This document shows, one piece after another, positions 1 to 9,556 of a stretch of DNA of 64,000 nucleotides. This stretch comes from Trueperaceae bacterium (GTDB taxonomy: Bacteria > Deinococcota > Deinococci > Deinococcales > Trueperaceae), in contig JAMLIB010000001.1 of the NCBI GenBank assembly GCA_023954415.1, forward strand, positions 142,001-206,000, given 5' to 3'. A program made the position numbers and the translations under genes. A model generated the notes under the pieces. It was given only the letters and a program-made list of their open reading frames with translations. It had not been told where the DNA came from and made no database searches. How positions within the stretch are numbered: the first letter of the stretch is position 1; each line of letters starts with the position of its first letter.

Positions 1-171
1 CAGCGGGACGGTTCAGGCTACGTCAGTATGGGCTAGTGGAAACGTAATGAGGGGACTCGGACGACGCTGTGGCTCGCACTGCATATGAAGAACGGGCTGC
101 CTAAAACCTGAACGGCACCTTGTGTCCAGTAAAGAGAAGCCTGAAGCCACGTAGGCTACCCTACACCTACT

Positions 172-2580
172 ATGAGAAGACCGTGGAAGATAGCTCGCCC
201 CACCACCCTGCCTCTTCTCCTGGCGCCGCTCGTGTGGCTGCTGGTCTCGTGCGGCGGTTCGTCGAACCCACAGCCACCGAGCGGAGGAACGCTCACGGTG
301 AAGGGGATGGTCTTACTGCCTGCAGGAACTGGACTCGACCTTTCAGGGTTGACGGTTAGTACTCCGCTCGGCACATATCCTGTGTCCGCAACGGGCGAGT
401 TCACGGTTTCCGTGTTCGACGGCGCTATGACGGAGCTTGGAGTCGAGGCCCAGAACGGCTCGCTCCTCCTTCTCGGAATGACAAGCGGTGCCGCTGCTGA
501 ACTGTCACCGACCAGCACGGCGGAGGCGCTCCTGTACTACCTCGTTGGCGGCATGTGGCTACCGCCAGCACAGCAGGACAAGGTTCGGTCACTGCTGCAG
601 GGAGCGCCTGAGGTTGCCGATCTGGCTTCGGAATTGGAGCGGCAGCTTCTGGCGGGGGGCAACGGGGTCGCGGAGCCCGACTCGGGATTCCTCGACGCGC
701 TGGAGGCAGCGCATGCGTCATTGCTCGGCGACGCGCGCTTGGACCTCGTGGCTCTCGATGGGGTTAACCTAGGCAGCGCAGCTCTGGTTCCCGGAGCCTC
801 GGCCTTCTCGCAGGCCGGTGTGAGCGTTACGGTCACCCCCGCCGCCGTGGACGGCAGCAACATCATCATCGAGCCGACGACGCGGCAGGCGGGTGTCTTC
901 GTACTTCACAACCCGTCAGGAGCGGGCGTCGTGGCGCAGAACCACTTCCGTCGCCCAGCTGCCCTGCTCGCCTACGAGGAGTCTTGGGAGGACGCCGACA
1001 GGGTCGAGCACCCGGTTGATCCGCCGGTGTTGGTCGAGCGCGTCGAGGTGCCGGCTACCGGCCAGCTGGAGTTCCTGAACGCGCTTCTGGACGTGGTCAC
1101 CGGCGACTCGCCGTGGTCGCCGGTCATGAGTCCGGCCCTGAAGCTGGCCGGTCACGAGGGCGCCAGCCGCACTCATTACCGCCTGATCCTGGTGGGTCCG
1201 AGCGCCACGGACGCCGCCTGGCCGATCATGAGCTACCCGCTCTTCGCGGGCTTTCACGACCAGTGGAGCGACATCGCCACGGACAAGTCGATAGAGCTGT
1301 TCCTCGACGATCTCCTCATTCCTCTGATGGAGGTCTACGGCCTCGGGAACATGGCGAAGGTTGACGCCGCCAAACTCAATGGCATGCGGCAGCGCGTGAA
1401 GCAGATCTACGACACGCACTTGCTGGGACTGGGAGTCTTCCTCAAACCAGGCGCCGCCTCGTACGCTAACGGTTTGAAGTTCGTGATGCAGGAGCTCGTG
1501 GAGAACCGTAACTTCCGCCTCGACATGATGAACATGGTCGCGGAGGCGCTGGAGGAGAGCGCCTCCAACAAGGCGGCTGTCGAGGCTATGGAGAAGCGGC
1601 TCAGTGCGCGGGCGAGCGCCAGTGCCATCGCGGCTGCCGTGCAGACCGTTCTCGTCGGCGGCGACGTCGCGAAGATCATGTACGACCTCGCCGGCTCGCC
1701 CAGCGTCGTCGATTGGACGGCGGTGTCGGCTCCTGCGCTTTTCGCCCTCACACCAGGTGAGGCGACCGTGACGCGCAGTAACGCGTCCGCGCGGTTCACC
1801 GTGGTGCCGAAGGGTCAGACGTCCGGGAACTACCTGTATCGTTGGACGACGAGCGGGACGTACGGTGAGCTTAGCGACCTGCTGCATGACGGTAAGACGC
1901 TGGATACCGCCGAGTCGGATGTGTGGTACTTCCATAACTCGCCAGTCAGCATCACGAATTACGATTACGACACTATCGCCGTCGAGGTCTTCGAGGTCGA
2001 CGAAGGCGCGACTACCATACCGGCGGGCGCCAGCCCGATAGCGCGCATGGCGGCCTCGGTGCGGGGTGACGACCGCGTCATCGACTCGCGCCTCGAGGTG
2101 AACTACGGCGCCACGCCGACCGGGATGTTCAAGGACGGTATGCGCTTCGGCTGCGCGGAGATGCTCCTGCGCTTCAAGGCCGAGAAGGGCGCCAAGACCT
2201 ATCTGGTGACGATCACAGGCGTAGGCGGCCAGGGGGACGAGCGCAACACGAACCAGGACTTCCGTCTTCGCGGGCCTAACAAGACCGTATTCATCGACCC
2301 CAACGCTAAGATCAACGGCAGTACCATCGAAGACGGCTTCACTGCCGATTATTACGGCGTTTGTGATTGGCGGTCTCCGACCAAACCGTCGTACTACGCC
2401 GCGTCGCCGATTACTGCGTACGCGCGGTATGACAGACCTAACGATGAGTACGTAGTGCATCTGTTCACGGCGGTCGACTACTCGGGGATCGTGCCGAAGC
2501 CGCTCAACATCCCTGAGCAGGTCGACCTCTGGTACGACTGGGTGGCCAACGCCACGTTCGAGGTCAAGGTCAACAGGTGA
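172..2580 (+). CDS. Large predicted lipoprotein of unknown function
   Basis: The 802-residue product starts with a basic n-region, a hydrophobic stretch and the lipobox LVSC with the lipidated Cys at residue 27, so it should be exported and lipid-anchored. I recognise no enzymatic or binding domain in the rest. The first 250 residues look like short beta-rich repeats (residues 37-80 resemble a carboxypeptidase-regulatory or Ig-like fold), the middle is helix-rich, and the end looks beta-rich again. The start is the only one placing a signal peptide at the N-terminus. A TANNNT hexamer lies at 157-162. The coding sequence uses more A/T-ending codons than its neighbours, which could mean recent transfer or weak selection. 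Function unknown. Confidence 0.75.
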   Translation: MRRPWKIARPTTLPLLLAPLVWLLVSCGGSSNPQPPSGGTLTVKGMVLLPAGTGLDLSGLTVSTPLGTYPVSATGEFTVSVFDGAMTELGVEAQNGSLLLLGMTSGAAAELSPTSTAEALLYYLVGGMWLPPAQQDKVRSLLQGAPEVADLASELERQLLAGGNGVAEPDSGFLDALEAAHASLLGDARLDLVALDGVNLGSAALVPGASAFSQAGVSVTVTPAAVDGSNIIIEPTTRQAGVFVLHNPSGAGVVAQNHFRRPAALLAYEESWEDADRVEHPVDPPVLVERVEVPATGQLEFLNALLDVVTGDSPWSPVMSPALKLAGHEGASRTHYRLILVGPSATDAAWPIMSYPLFAGFHDQWSDIATDKSIELFLDDLLIPLMEVYGLGNMAKVDAAKLNGMRQRVKQIYDTHLLGLGVFLKPGAASYANGLKFVMQELVENRNFRLDMMNMVAEALEESASNKAAVEAMEKRLSARASASAIAAAVQTVLVGGDVAKIMYDLAGSPSVVDWTAVSAPALFALTPGEATVTRSNASARFTVVPKGQTSGNYLYRWTTSGTYGELSDLLHDGKTLDTAESDVWYFHNSPVSITNYDYDTIAVEVFEVDEGATTIPAGASPIARMAASVRGDDRVIDSRLEVNYGATPTGMFKDGMRFGCAEMLLRFKAEKGAKTYLVTITGVGGQGDERNTNQDFRLRGPNKTVFIDPNAKINGSTIEDGFTADYYGVCDWRSPTKPSYYAASPITAYARYDRPNDEYVVHLFTAVDYSGIVPKPLNIPEQVDLWYDWVANATFEVKVNR

Positions 2581-2831
2581 GCGCTGTTCGTTGATCAGGG
2601 TCACCGGGACGAACGCTCGCTACCCTCTTAGGATACGCCGGGTCGCGTCGGGTTGCCCCCTAGGTCGCTCCTTCATGGCTCGATGACGTCGGTCACACAG
2701 GCACTAGGCCGCGCCGGCGGAGGTGGCAACGCTCAGCCCATGTCCGTATAAGTGAGCGAGCACCCGATTACCGAGTGAATCGACCTGAATGCAACCTTGG
2801 GTGGGGTGTGGACGATGCGCTCGCAACCGGT

Positions 2832-2837
2832 TACCAT
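2832..2837 (+). promoter_or_regulatory. -10 element (TACCAT) upstream of the aquaporin gene
   Basis: TACCAT fits TANNNT. The ATG at 2843 that follows opens only a four-codon frame ending in TGA at 2855. The aquaporin itself starts at 2871 behind a purine-rich site AAAGGA near 2859. Confidence 0.4.
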
Positions 2838-2870
2838 CGTCGATGAGCACCAAATGAGAAAGGACCCTGC

Positions 2871-3536
2871 ATGAACATCAAGCCCCTGGTCGCCGAGTTC
2901 GTCGGCACGTTCACGCTCATCTTCGCCGGCGTCGGCGCCATCGCCATCGGCGCCGACCTCGTCGGCGTGGCCCTGGCCCACGGCATCGCGCTCGCGGTCA
3001 TGATCACCGCCGTAGCCGCGGTGAGCGGCGGGCACCTGAACCCGGCCGTCACCATCGGTCTCTGGGCGGCGGGCAAGTTCCCGGCCGGCAAGATCCTCGG
3101 CTACCTCGTGGCGCAGGTGGCCGGCGCGTTCGTGGCCGCCATCCTCATCAAGCTCTGCCTGCCCGCCGAGACCGCGGTCGCCGGTACCGGCACCCCGGCG
3201 CTCGCTCCCGGCGTCGGCGTCGGCGCGGCCATCCTGCTCGAGGCCGTCCTGACCTTCTTCCTCGTCTTCACCGTGCTCGGTACCGCCGTCGACAAGCGCG
3301 CGCCGAAGCTCGGCGGCTTCCTCATCGGCCTCTCCGTCACCATGGGCATCCTCGTGGCCGGCCCCATCACGGGCGCGGCGCTCAACCCGGCTCGTCACCT
3401 AGGGCCGGCCCTGCTGGCCGGCGGCGCGTTCCTCGGCCAGTTCTGGCTCTACTGGCTCGGCCCCGTGCTCGGCGGCATCGTCGCGGGCGCCGTCTACAAG
3501 ACGTTCATCGAGGCGCCGGAAGGCAAGGCGAACTGA
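2871..3536 (+). CDS. Aquaporin / MIP-family water or glycerol channel
   Basis: This 221-residue protein of the major intrinsic protein family should form a six-helix channel for water or small neutral solutes in the inner membrane. Both pore motifs are visible: NPA at residues 57-59 (context GGHLNPAV) and NPA at 172-174 followed by Arg175, the usual selectivity-filter arginine. The length is typical of bacterial AqpZ-like channels. AAAGGA about 6 nt before the ATG supports the start. It is a single gene, followed by two hairpins (3549-3567 and 3593-3630). Water versus glycerol preference cannot be decided from the motifs alone. Confidence 0.92.
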   Translation: MNIKPLVAEFVGTFTLIFAGVGAIAIGADLVGVALAHGIALAVMITAVAAVSGGHLNPAVTIGLWAAGKFPAGKILGYLVAQVAGAFVAAILIKLCLPAETAVAGTGTPALAPGVGVGAAILLEAVLTFFLVFTVLGTAVDKRAPKLGGFLIGLSVTMGILVAGPITGAALNPARHLGPALLAGGAFLGQFWLYWLGPVLGGIVAGAVYKTFIEAPEGKAN

Positions 3537-3548
3537 GCCACCAGCCTC

Positions 3549-3567
3549 GAGGAGCGATGCGCTCCTC
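3549..3567 (+). terminator. Short hairpin after the aquaporin gene
   Basis: GAGGAGCG and CGCTCCTC form an 8-bp stem around an ATG loop, 13 nt after the stop codon. There is no T-run, so it may protect the mRNA 3' end rather than terminate by itself. Confidence 0.35.
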
Positions 3568-3592
3568 AAGCTGCTGCTGACGTGAACCGAGG

Positions 3593-3630
3593 ACGGTCCT
3601 GAGGGGCGTCGACCTAGCCCTCAGGACCGT
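3593..3630. terminator. Bidirectional terminator-like hairpin between convergent genes
   Basis: ACGGTCCTGAGGG (3593-3605) is perfectly complementary to 3618-3630, a 13-bp stem with a 12-nt loop. It lies between the aquaporin (plus) and the thiamine operon (minus) and overlaps the last codons of the latter. No T-tract follows on either strand. Confidence 0.5.
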
Positions 3631-4634
3631 CTCGGACGGTCGTCCAGGTACTGTCCCAGCACCCGCATGGCGGCGAGCGCACGGGGGAAGCCCACGAACA
3701 CGGCCGCGTGGAGGATGGCCTCACGCACCTGCCGCTCCGTGGCCCCCGTGCGCAGCGCGCCGCGCAGGTGCGTCGTCAGCTCCTCCGTCGCGCCCAGCGA
3801 CGTCAGCAGCGCCACGGCGAGCAGTTCGCGCGTGGCGAGGTCCAGGCCGGGCCGGGAGAACATGTCGGTGTAGACGAAGCCCTCGATGAGGGCCGCGAGG
3901 TCGGGGTCCGCCGCGGCCAACGCCGCGCCGATGCGTTCCGACTGCGCGCCCCAGATGGCGGCGCGCGGGTCCTCTTCCGGATGCTCGATGAGCAGGGCCA
4001 CGGTTCCCGACAGCACGTCCAGGCGCACGGCCCCTCCCGCCGCCTCGTTCGAGACGCCCAGCCCCGACCCCCACGGGAGGTCGGCGGCGTGCAGCGGGTA
4101 ACGGACGCCGCCGATGCTCACCCGGCAACCCTCTTGCAGCGCCAGCAGGCTGACGGTCGTGCCGCCGGGCAGCTCCCTGACGATGCTCGAGCCGGTCACG
4201 GCCGACCGCGCCTCGTACCGGCCGCCGTACAGCACGACCTCGCGTCCCGTGCTCGCGGCGCGCGCGGCGATGAGGAGCGCGGCCAGGGTCTGGTCGAGCC
4301 GGCCGCCCACCGCGCCCGCGACCCTCACGCCGGTGGCGCCTCGTGACCACGCCGCCTCCAGCGCCAGCTCCAGGTCCAGCTGGTCCTTGTCGGCCCTATG
4401 CCGCTCGATGGGCACGTCCGGATAGCGTTCCAGCAGGCTCGGCTCCACGCTGTCGAGGTCCCCGACCACCAGGTCGGGCGTAACGCGCAGTACCCGAGCG
4501 TGGGCCAACCCGCCGTCCGCCGCGATGACCGCGCCGCAGCCCTCGAGGAGCGCCGGCCATAGCGCCGGGGTCGGGAGCATGCCGCCCGCCAGTATCAGCG
4601 CCGTGGTCGGCCGGATGACGCGGCCGTCCGTCAT
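3621..4634 (-). CDS. Thiamine pyrophosphokinase fused to a carboxymuconolactone-decarboxylase-like domain
   Basis: The 337-residue product has two parts. Residues 1 to about 230 are a thiamine pyrophosphokinase, which transfers pyrophosphate from ATP to thiamine. Visible motifs are GDLDS, the acidic DKDQLDLELAL segment and GGRLDQTLA. Residues about 240-337 resemble the CMD/AhpD-like alpha-helical family (segment RELLAVALLTSLG followed by THLRGALRTGATERQVREAI). The ATG at 4634 overlaps the TGA of the upstream ABC ATPase gene (ATGA), so translation is probably coupled. Placement after thiP-thiQ supports a thiamine salvage role. The CMD part lacks an obvious CxxC pair, so peroxidase activity is doubtful. 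The fusion is unusual. Confidence 0.85.
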   Translation of the reverse strand: MTDGRVIRPTTALILAGGMLPTPALWPALLEGCGAVIAADGGLAHARVLRVTPDLVVGDLDSVEPSLLERYPDVPIERHRADKDQLDLELALEAAWSRGATGVRVAGAVGGRLDQTLAALLIAARAASTGREVVLYGGRYEARSAVTGSSIVRELPGGTTVSLLALQEGCRVSIGGVRYPLHAADLPWGSGLGVSNEAAGGAVRLDVLSGTVALLIEHPEEDPRAAIWGAQSERIGAALAAADPDLAALIEGFVYTDMFSRPGLDLATRELLAVALLTSLGATEELTTHLRGALRTGATERQVREAILHAAVFVGFPRALAAMRVLGQYLDDRPRRS

Positions 4635-5632
4635 GCCTCGCCCTCCAGCGTGCGCCAGGCCTCGGGCGGCACGTCCAGGCCGTAATGCGTGCCCGGCACG
4701 GGATGCTCTGGCAGCTCCCGGTCGAAGCCGCGCCACACCACGGGCACTCCCCAGGCTGGTGCGAACAGGGTCAGCCGCCATTCCAGGCCCTCGCGCATGG
4801 CGTCCGTCACGCCCACCTCCACGCCACCGGTCGCTGCGCCGACGAGCCGTGCGCGGTCCGCCCTCAGGACCGCCGCCTCGGCGCCGGGAGGCAGCCGCCT
4901 GGCCTCGGCGCCTTCGAAGACGTTGTCGTGCCCCAGGAAGCGCGCCGCCCACGCGTCGACCGGCCGGTCGACGAGCTCCTCGCCCGTGCCGACCTGCACG
5001 ATCCTCCCCTCGCGCATCAGGGCCACGCGCTCGGCGACGGTGAACGCCTCGCCCTGGTCGTGCGTCACGTAGACCGCGCCGGCGGGCAGCCCGGCCAGGA
5101 TGCCGCGCAGCTCGAGCTTCAGGGCCTCGCGCAGCTTGGCATCCAGGTTCGAGAGGGGCTCGTCGAGTAGCAGGAGGCGCGGCTCGGGCGCCAGCGCCCT
5201 GGCGAGCGCCACGCGCTGCCGCTGGCCGCCGCTTAGCTCGTCGACCTTGCGCCGCTCGAAGCCGCCGAGGCCGACCAGCTCGAGCAACTCGGCTACGCGC
5301 GCCGCGCGCCGCGGGGCGGGCATGCGGGCCTCCACGAGGCCGAACGCGACGTTGCCGGCCACGTCGAGGTAGGGGAAGAGGGCGTAGTCCTGGAACACCA
5401 TGCCGAAACGCCGCTTGGCCGGCGGGGTCGAGGCCAGGTCGGCGCCGTCCAACGTCACCGCGCCGGCGTCGGGCGCCTCGAGGCCCGCTATCAGCCGCAG
5501 GAGGGTGCTCTTGCCGCAGCCGCTCGGGCCGAGCAGGGCCAGCGTCGTCGCGGCCGGGAGCTCGAGCGAGACGCCGGCGAGCGCGCTCACCGCTCCGTAG
5601 CGCTTGACGAGCCCTTGAACGCGCAGGCTCAT
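4631..5632 (-). CDS. thiQ: ABC transporter ATP-binding protein, thiamine importer ThiQ-like
   Basis: The 333-residue ATPase has Walker A GPSGCGKST, the Q-loop in VFQDYALF, signature LSGGQRQR, Walker B LLLLDEP and a switch His in VTHDQ. After about residue 235 a C-terminal extension typical of the Fe3+/thiamine/polyamine (CUT1-like) importer ATPases follows. The ATG at 5632 (MSLRVQGL) fits family N-termini; an in-frame start 90 nt upstream would add an unconserved tail. It lies between the ThiP-like permease and thiamine pyrophosphokinase, so thiamine or TPP uptake is the best reading. Iron or another solute is the alternative, because these ATPases look alike. Confidence 0.85.
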   Translation of the reverse strand: MSLRVQGLVKRYGAVSALAGVSLELPAATTLALLGPSGCGKSTLLRLIAGLEAPDAGAVTLDGADLASTPPAKRRFGMVFQDYALFPYLDVAGNVAFGLVEARMPAPRRAARVAELLELVGLGGFERRKVDELSGGQRQRVALARALAPEPRLLLLDEPLSNLDAKLREALKLELRGILAGLPAGAVYVTHDQGEAFTVAERVALMREGRIVQVGTGEELVDRPVDAWAARFLGHDNVFEGAEARRLPPGAEAAVLRADRARLVGAATGGVEVGVTDAMREGLEWRLTLFAPAWGVPVVWRGFDRELPEHPVPGTHYGLDVPPEAWRTLEGEA

Positions 5633-5803
5633 GCCGACCGGTCGGGGTATCGCCGGTGGCGCCCCGGAGCGCTGCGACCGGGCTCCCCCGGCCGCTGCCT
5701 GGCGCGCCCGCCGAGGGGCCAAAGGCGACGGCTGCTCATCCCGGGCATCATAAGCAGCCGACCCGCTCGGCTCGTCGAGCGCCCGGGGCCGTCCACGCCG
5801 CGT

Positions 5804-7399
5804 TCAGAACTCGCTCCTGCCCCTGCGCTGCAGGAGGAGCATGACGACCGCGGTCAGCGTCATGAGCACCACGGCGAGCGCCATGGCCGAGCCGTAGTTG
5901 GCCGCTCCCGGTCTGCCCAGCCGGTCGAAGATGGCGACCGGCAGGGTGGCGAACTCGGGCCGCACCAGGAGCAGCGTTGCCCCGAACTCGCCCATCGAGA
6001 TGGCGAAGGCGAAGGCGGCGGCCGTCAGGAACGCCGGCTTGAGGAGCGGGAGGTCGACGCGCCATAGCGCCCTGAGCGGTCCGGCTCCGAGGGTCGCCGC
6101 CGCCGCCGCGAGCGCGGGCGGCTGGGCGCGGTACGCGGGCAGGAGCGTGCGCGTCACGAACGGGAACGCCAGGAGCGCGTGCGCGACGGGCACGCCCCAG
6201 GGGGAGCCCACGAGGAGCGGGTACGTGAGGAGGTAGCCGAATGCCAGCGTGATCGGGCTGACGACCAGCGGCAGCAGGCTCGCCTGGTCGAGCCAACGCC
6301 ACCCACCGCGGACGATGGCGTGGGAGAAGAGGAACCCGACGGCGAGGGCGAGGGCCGTGCTGAAGGTGGCGAAGAGGAGCGAGTTGCGCAGGGCGTTCCA
6401 GAGGCCGGTGAAGCCGACCGTCGACGCCGGGACCAGGAGGGTCGCGTAGTTCCGCGTCGAGGGCCAGCTCCCGTCAGGCGCGGCGAGCGAGCGCGTCACG
6501 AGGGCGCCGAGCGGGCCGAGGACCAGCGCGCCGGTGACGAGGAGCGCCGCGAGGATGACCAGGCGCTCCGGCCCGCGGGGCCGCCGCGTGGCGTCGCCCG
6601 GCGCGACGCTCACTGCCAAGCGCTCTTGCAGGCGCGTGTAGACGAAACCGACCGCGAGTAGCAGGACGAGCTGCACCGAGGCGAGGGCTGCGGCGGCGTC
6701 CAGGTCGAGCAGCCGCGCGCTCAGGCGGTAGACCTCGACCTCCAACGTCGCGAAGGCCGGCGCAGGCGCCAGGATGAGCACGACGCCGAAGCTCGTGAAG
6801 CAGAACAGGAAGACGAGCAGCGCGGACGCGAACGTGGCCGGCAGCGCAAGGGGGAGGGTGACGCGCGCCACGACGCGCCAGGGCGTCGCGCCGAGGGTGG
6901 CCGCCGCCGCCTCCAGCCGTGGGGCGACGCCCTCGAGGAAGCCAGAGACCGTGCGCGCCACGACGGCGAAGTTGTAGAAGACGTGCGCGAGGAGGACGAT
7001 GGCGAGCGTGTTCCGCAGGTCGACCCCCAGCACCCCGCGCGGACCGACGAGAGCGAGGAACCCGATGCCGGCCACGACCGTCGGCATCACGAACGGCACC
7101 GTGAAAGCGGCCGTCAGGACCCGCTTGCCCCGGAAGCGGTAGCGGGCGAGGAGGAGGGCGGTCGGCAGGCCGACGACCACCGTGAGCGCCGTCGAGAGCA
7201 GCGCCTGGCCGAGCGTGAAGCCTAGGCGCCCCAAGTAGTAAGGGTCGGTCAGCGCCGCCAGGAACCCCGCGCCGAACGGCTCGCCGGCGCTCGGGGCGAG
7301 GCTGCGCGCGAGGATCACGGCGAGCGGCACGGCGAGGAACGCCGCCAGGAAGAGCGTGGCGATGGCGCCGGCCAGGCGTGGGGTCGGGCTCGGCCGCAT
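5804..7399 (-). CDS. thiP: ABC transporter permease with two permease domains, ThiP-like
   Basis: The 531-residue integral membrane protein holds two consecutive binding-protein-dependent permease domains (about residues 55-260 and 320-525), each with an EAA-type cytoplasmic loop ([14 protein letters not shown], then [14 protein letters not shown]). This duplicated layout is that of ThiP/FbpB/PotBC-like permeases. About 12 membrane segments are visible. ATG 7399 lies 7 nt behind TACACT and starts right at the first basic residues, so the mRNA is probably leaderless. It heads an operon with the ATPase and the thiamine kinase. The periplasmic subunit is not adjacent; thiB at 19.2-20.3 kb is the likely partner. 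Confidence 0.85.
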   Translation of the reverse strand: MRPSPTPRLAGAIATLFLAAFLAVPLAVILARSLAPSAGEPFGAGFLAALTDPYYLGRLGFTLGQALLSTALTVVVGLPTALLLARYRFRGKRVLTAAFTVPFVMPTVVAGIGFLALVGPRGVLGVDLRNTLAIVLLAHVFYNFAVVARTVSGFLEGVAPRLEAAAATLGATPWRVVARVTLPLALPATFASALLVFLFCFTSFGVVLILAPAPAFATLEVEVYRLSARLLDLDAAAALASVQLVLLLAVGFVYTRLQERLAVSVAPGDATRRPRGPERLVILAALLVTGALVLGPLGALVTRSLAAPDGSWPSTRNYATLLVPASTVGFTGLWNALRNSLLFATFSTALALAVGFLFSHAIVRGGWRWLDQASLLPLVVSPITLAFGYLLTYPLLVGSPWGVPVAHALLAFPFVTRTLLPAYRAQPPALAAAAATLGAGPLRALWRVDLPLLKPAFLTAAAFAFAISMGEFGATLLLVRPEFATLPVAIFDRLGRPGAANYGSAMALAVVLMTLTAVVMLLLQRRGRSEF

Positions 7400-7406
7400 G
7401 CGGTCC

Positions 7407-7412
7407 AGTGTA
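7407..7412 (-). promoter_or_regulatory. -10 element (TACACT) of the thiamine operon
   Basis: Seven nt separate it from ATG 7399 on the minus strand. No TPP riboswitch can fit here, unlike the thiB gene. Confidence 0.55.
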
Positions 7413-7477
7413 GGACGGGGGCGGGGCGCGGACCGGGTCCGCGTGTCGTGTTACGGTCGGCCGCCCGCGCCTTGCGA

Positions 7478-7483
7478 TAGCAT
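7478..7483 (+). promoter_or_regulatory. -10 element (TAGCAT) of the DHA2 transporter gene
   Basis: Ends 7 nt before GTG 7491 and decides that start over the longer frame opening at 7356, which begins far upstream of this promoter. Confidence 0.55.
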
Positions 7484-7490
7484 TCGCCGC

Positions 7491-9311
7491 GTGAGCAGTG
7501 CCACCATCTCGACACGCGACCGGAACTACATCCTCGCCGGCATCCTCCTGGCCATGTTCCTCGCGGCCATCGACCAGACGATCGTCTCCACGGCACTCCC
7601 CAAGATCGTCGAGGACCTCGGGGGCCTCGACCGCTACGCGTGGGTGTTCACCGCGTACCTGATGGTCTCGACGGTGCTGGTGCCGATCTACGGCAAGCTC
7701 GCGGACATGTTCGACCGGAAGAAGGTCGAGCTCTGGGCCATCGGCCTGTTCCTGAGCGGCTCGTTCCTGTGCGGGCTGGCCGGTGAGTTCGGCACGCTGC
7801 CGCTGCTCGGCGACGGCATGACGCAACTCATCGTCTTCCGCGCCTTCCAGGGGCTCGGCGGCGCCGGGCTGCTCGGGCTCGCGTTCATCATCATCGCCGA
7901 CCTCTTCCCGCCCGCCGAGCGCGGCAAGTACCAGGGCCTGGTCGGCAGCGTGTTCGGGATCGCGAGCGTGCTCGGACCGCTCATCGGTGGCTTCCTGACG
8001 GACCACGGCGGCGGCCTGATCCCCGGCATCGCCGGCTGGCGCTGGGTCTTCTACGTGAACCTGCCGTTCGGCATCCTGGCTCTCTGGTTCGTCACCACGC
8101 GCATGCCGCGCCTGGTCCCGAGAGGGGAGAGGGGGAGCCTCGACCTGCTCTCCGTCGTGCTCCTGTTCGGCGGGCTCGGGCCGTTGGTGCTCGGGCTGCA
8201 GCTCGACAAGACCGAGCACCCGTGGGGCTCGCCGACCACGCTGGTCCTCCTCGGCGTCGGCGTGGTCGTCCTCGTTCTGTTCGTCCTGCGCTCCTTCTTC
8301 GCGAGGAGCCCGATCCTCGATCTGACCCTCTTCAAGGACTCGGTCTTCCGCACGGCCAACATCGCAGTGTTCTTCCTTGGCGCGGCCTTCCTCAGCTTGG
8401 TCGCGTTCCTGCCGCTGTTCATGGTCAACGTGCTCGGCGTGTCCGCCACGCGCGCCGGCCTGAGCCTCGTGCCGCTGTCGCTCGGCGTGACGGTCGGCTC
8501 GACGATCGCGGGCCAGCTCGTCTCGCGCCTCGGGCACTACCGGCGCATCCTCCTCGTCGCTGGCGTCCTGCTGCTGGTAGGCATCTACCTCCTCTCGCGC
8601 ATGGGCCCGGACGTGCCCTACTGGCGCGTCACGCTCTTCATGGTGATAGTCGGCCTCGGCCTCGGGCCGTCCATGCCCCTCTACACGCTGGCCGTCCAGA
8701 ACTCGGTCGACTTCCGGAAGATCGGCCAGGCGACCAGCGCCGTCCAGTTCTTCAGGCAGATAGGCGGCGCCCTCGGCACCGCGCTCCTCGGCACCGTGCT
8801 CACCACCGGGCTCGTGAACGCCTTCGCCACCAACATGCCGGCCGGCGCCGCGGCGGGCGGGGGCCTGGGTGGGCAGGGCGGCATAGCGGCCGAGGGCTCC
8901 ACCTCCGGGGGCGCGGACGCGATAGCCCAGGGCATCGCGGATCAGTTCGAGGCGACCTACGAGGAGTTGGCCGCGGCGGTGAGTTCCGGTGACGACGGGG
9001 CGGTCTCGCGCGCGCTCAACGAGTCGGCCCTGCCGGACGCGGCGGTGACCGGCATCCTGGCCGGCTACTCGGCGACGAAGAGCAGCGAGGCTGGACGGAC
9101 CGCCTTCCTCGAGCGTCTGCGCGAGGAGTTCACGAGCCAGGTGCAGACGCTCACCGCCCAGGTCGTACGGGCGGTGCGCGTGTCGTTCGCGACCGCCGTG
9201 ACGCACATCTACTTCATCGTCGGGTTCATCGTCCTCGCCGGCTGGCTCGTCACCTGGTTCCTGCCGGAGAAGCCGCTGCGCAAGACGCACGGGGTCGTGG
9301 CGGGGGAGTGA
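7491..9311 (+). CDS. MFS drug exporter, DHA2 (EmrB/QacA) family
   Basis: The 606-residue product looks like a 14-helix proton-driven exporter. Hallmarks are the first-helix motif [13 protein letters not shown], the loop [11 protein letters not shown] after helix 2, and the helix-5 stretch [15 protein letters not shown]. Between the penultimate helices there is a Gly-rich and then charged insertion of about 110 residues (residues 440-550), longer than in QacA and probably extracytoplasmic. The GTG start is set by the nearby TAGCAT. It is divergent from thiP. The substrate cannot be predicted. Confidence 0.88.
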   Translation: MSSATISTRDRNYILAGILLAMFLAAIDQTIVSTALPKIVEDLGGLDRYAWVFTAYLMVSTVLVPIYGKLADMFDRKKVELWAIGLFLSGSFLCGLAGEFGTLPLLGDGMTQLIVFRAFQGLGGAGLLGLAFIIIADLFPPAERGKYQGLVGSVFGIASVLGPLIGGFLTDHGGGLIPGIAGWRWVFYVNLPFGILALWFVTTRMPRLVPRGERGSLDLLSVVLLFGGLGPLVLGLQLDKTEHPWGSPTTLVLLGVGVVVLVLFVLRSFFARSPILDLTLFKDSVFRTANIAVFFLGAAFLSLVAFLPLFMVNVLGVSATRAGLSLVPLSLGVTVGSTIAGQLVSRLGHYRRILLVAGVLLLVGIYLLSRMGPDVPYWRVTLFMVIVGLGLGPSMPLYTLAVQNSVDFRKIGQATSAVQFFRQIGGALGTALLGTVLTTGLVNAFATNMPAGAAAGGGLGGQGGIAAEGSTSGGADAIAQGIADQFEATYEELAAAVSSGDDGAVSRALNESALPDAAVTGILAGYSATKSSEAGRTAFLERLREEFTSQVQTLTAQVVRAVRVSFATAVTHIYFIVGFIVLAGWLVTWFLPEKPLRKTHGVVAGE

Positions 9312-9365
9312 ACGACGTGCCTGCCTTCATGACAGGCGGGTTCGGCAAAGGTAGCCATCGCGGGT

Positions 9366-9371
9366 TACGCT
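9366..9371 (+). promoter_or_regulatory. -10 element (TACGCT) upstream of the ykkC-type leader
   Basis: Would start a transcript near 9378, close to the 5' strand of the outer stem of the RNA element that follows. No clear -35. Confidence 0.35.
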
Positions 9372-9372
9372 G

Positions 9373-9556
9373 GCCTCGCGACCAAGGGGTGGCTAGGGTT
9401 CCGCCGATCAAGCACCGGGCCAGGACCGAGCGCCACGTAACGCCGGGTCGCGCCTAAGCGAACGCTGCGCAAGCGGCGGCCGAGACAGGCAAGCGGGCGC
9501 GAAACGGCAGGCACCTCACCGGATAGAAGCCTCGAGGGGGTAGGTCTCGCGCAGGC
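9373..9556 (+). ncRNA. Candidate ykkC-family riboswitch (guanidine-I or variant) in the EamA leader
   Basis: Between the outer strands lie the conserved blocks CTAGGGTTCCG (9393-9403), GGACCGAGCG (near 9422) and GGATAGAAGCC (near 9521). They resemble ykkC consensus blocks CUAGGGUUCCG, GGUCCGAGAG and GGAUAAAAGCC. An outer stem can form between GGCCTCGCGACC (about 9372-9383) and GGTCTCGCGCAGGC (9543-9556) with bulges. The element is longer than usual because of an extended middle arm. Downstream, GCTGG at 9561-9565 can pair with CCAGC at 9598-9602 next to the SD, so control may be at translation. Ligand subtype cannot be read by eye. Confidence 0.6.

Noticed and set aside
916..2604. 562-codon antisense frame opposite the first lipoprotein
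   Set aside because: No signal peptide, no domain, no promoter or SD; the sense frame has a lipobox and complete length.
3635..4952. Longer start for the thiamine kinase gene at 4952
   Set aside because: The extra 106 residues are Arg/Gly-rich and lie inside the ABC ATPase gene; ATG 4634 overlaps the ATPase stop and starts the kinase fold.
6474..9290. Very long antisense frame (938 codons) opposite the DHA2 transporter and thiP
   Set aside because: Arg/Glu/Asp-rich product with no domain; long antisense frames are expected opposite GC-rich genes. The transporter on the plus strand has clear family motifs.
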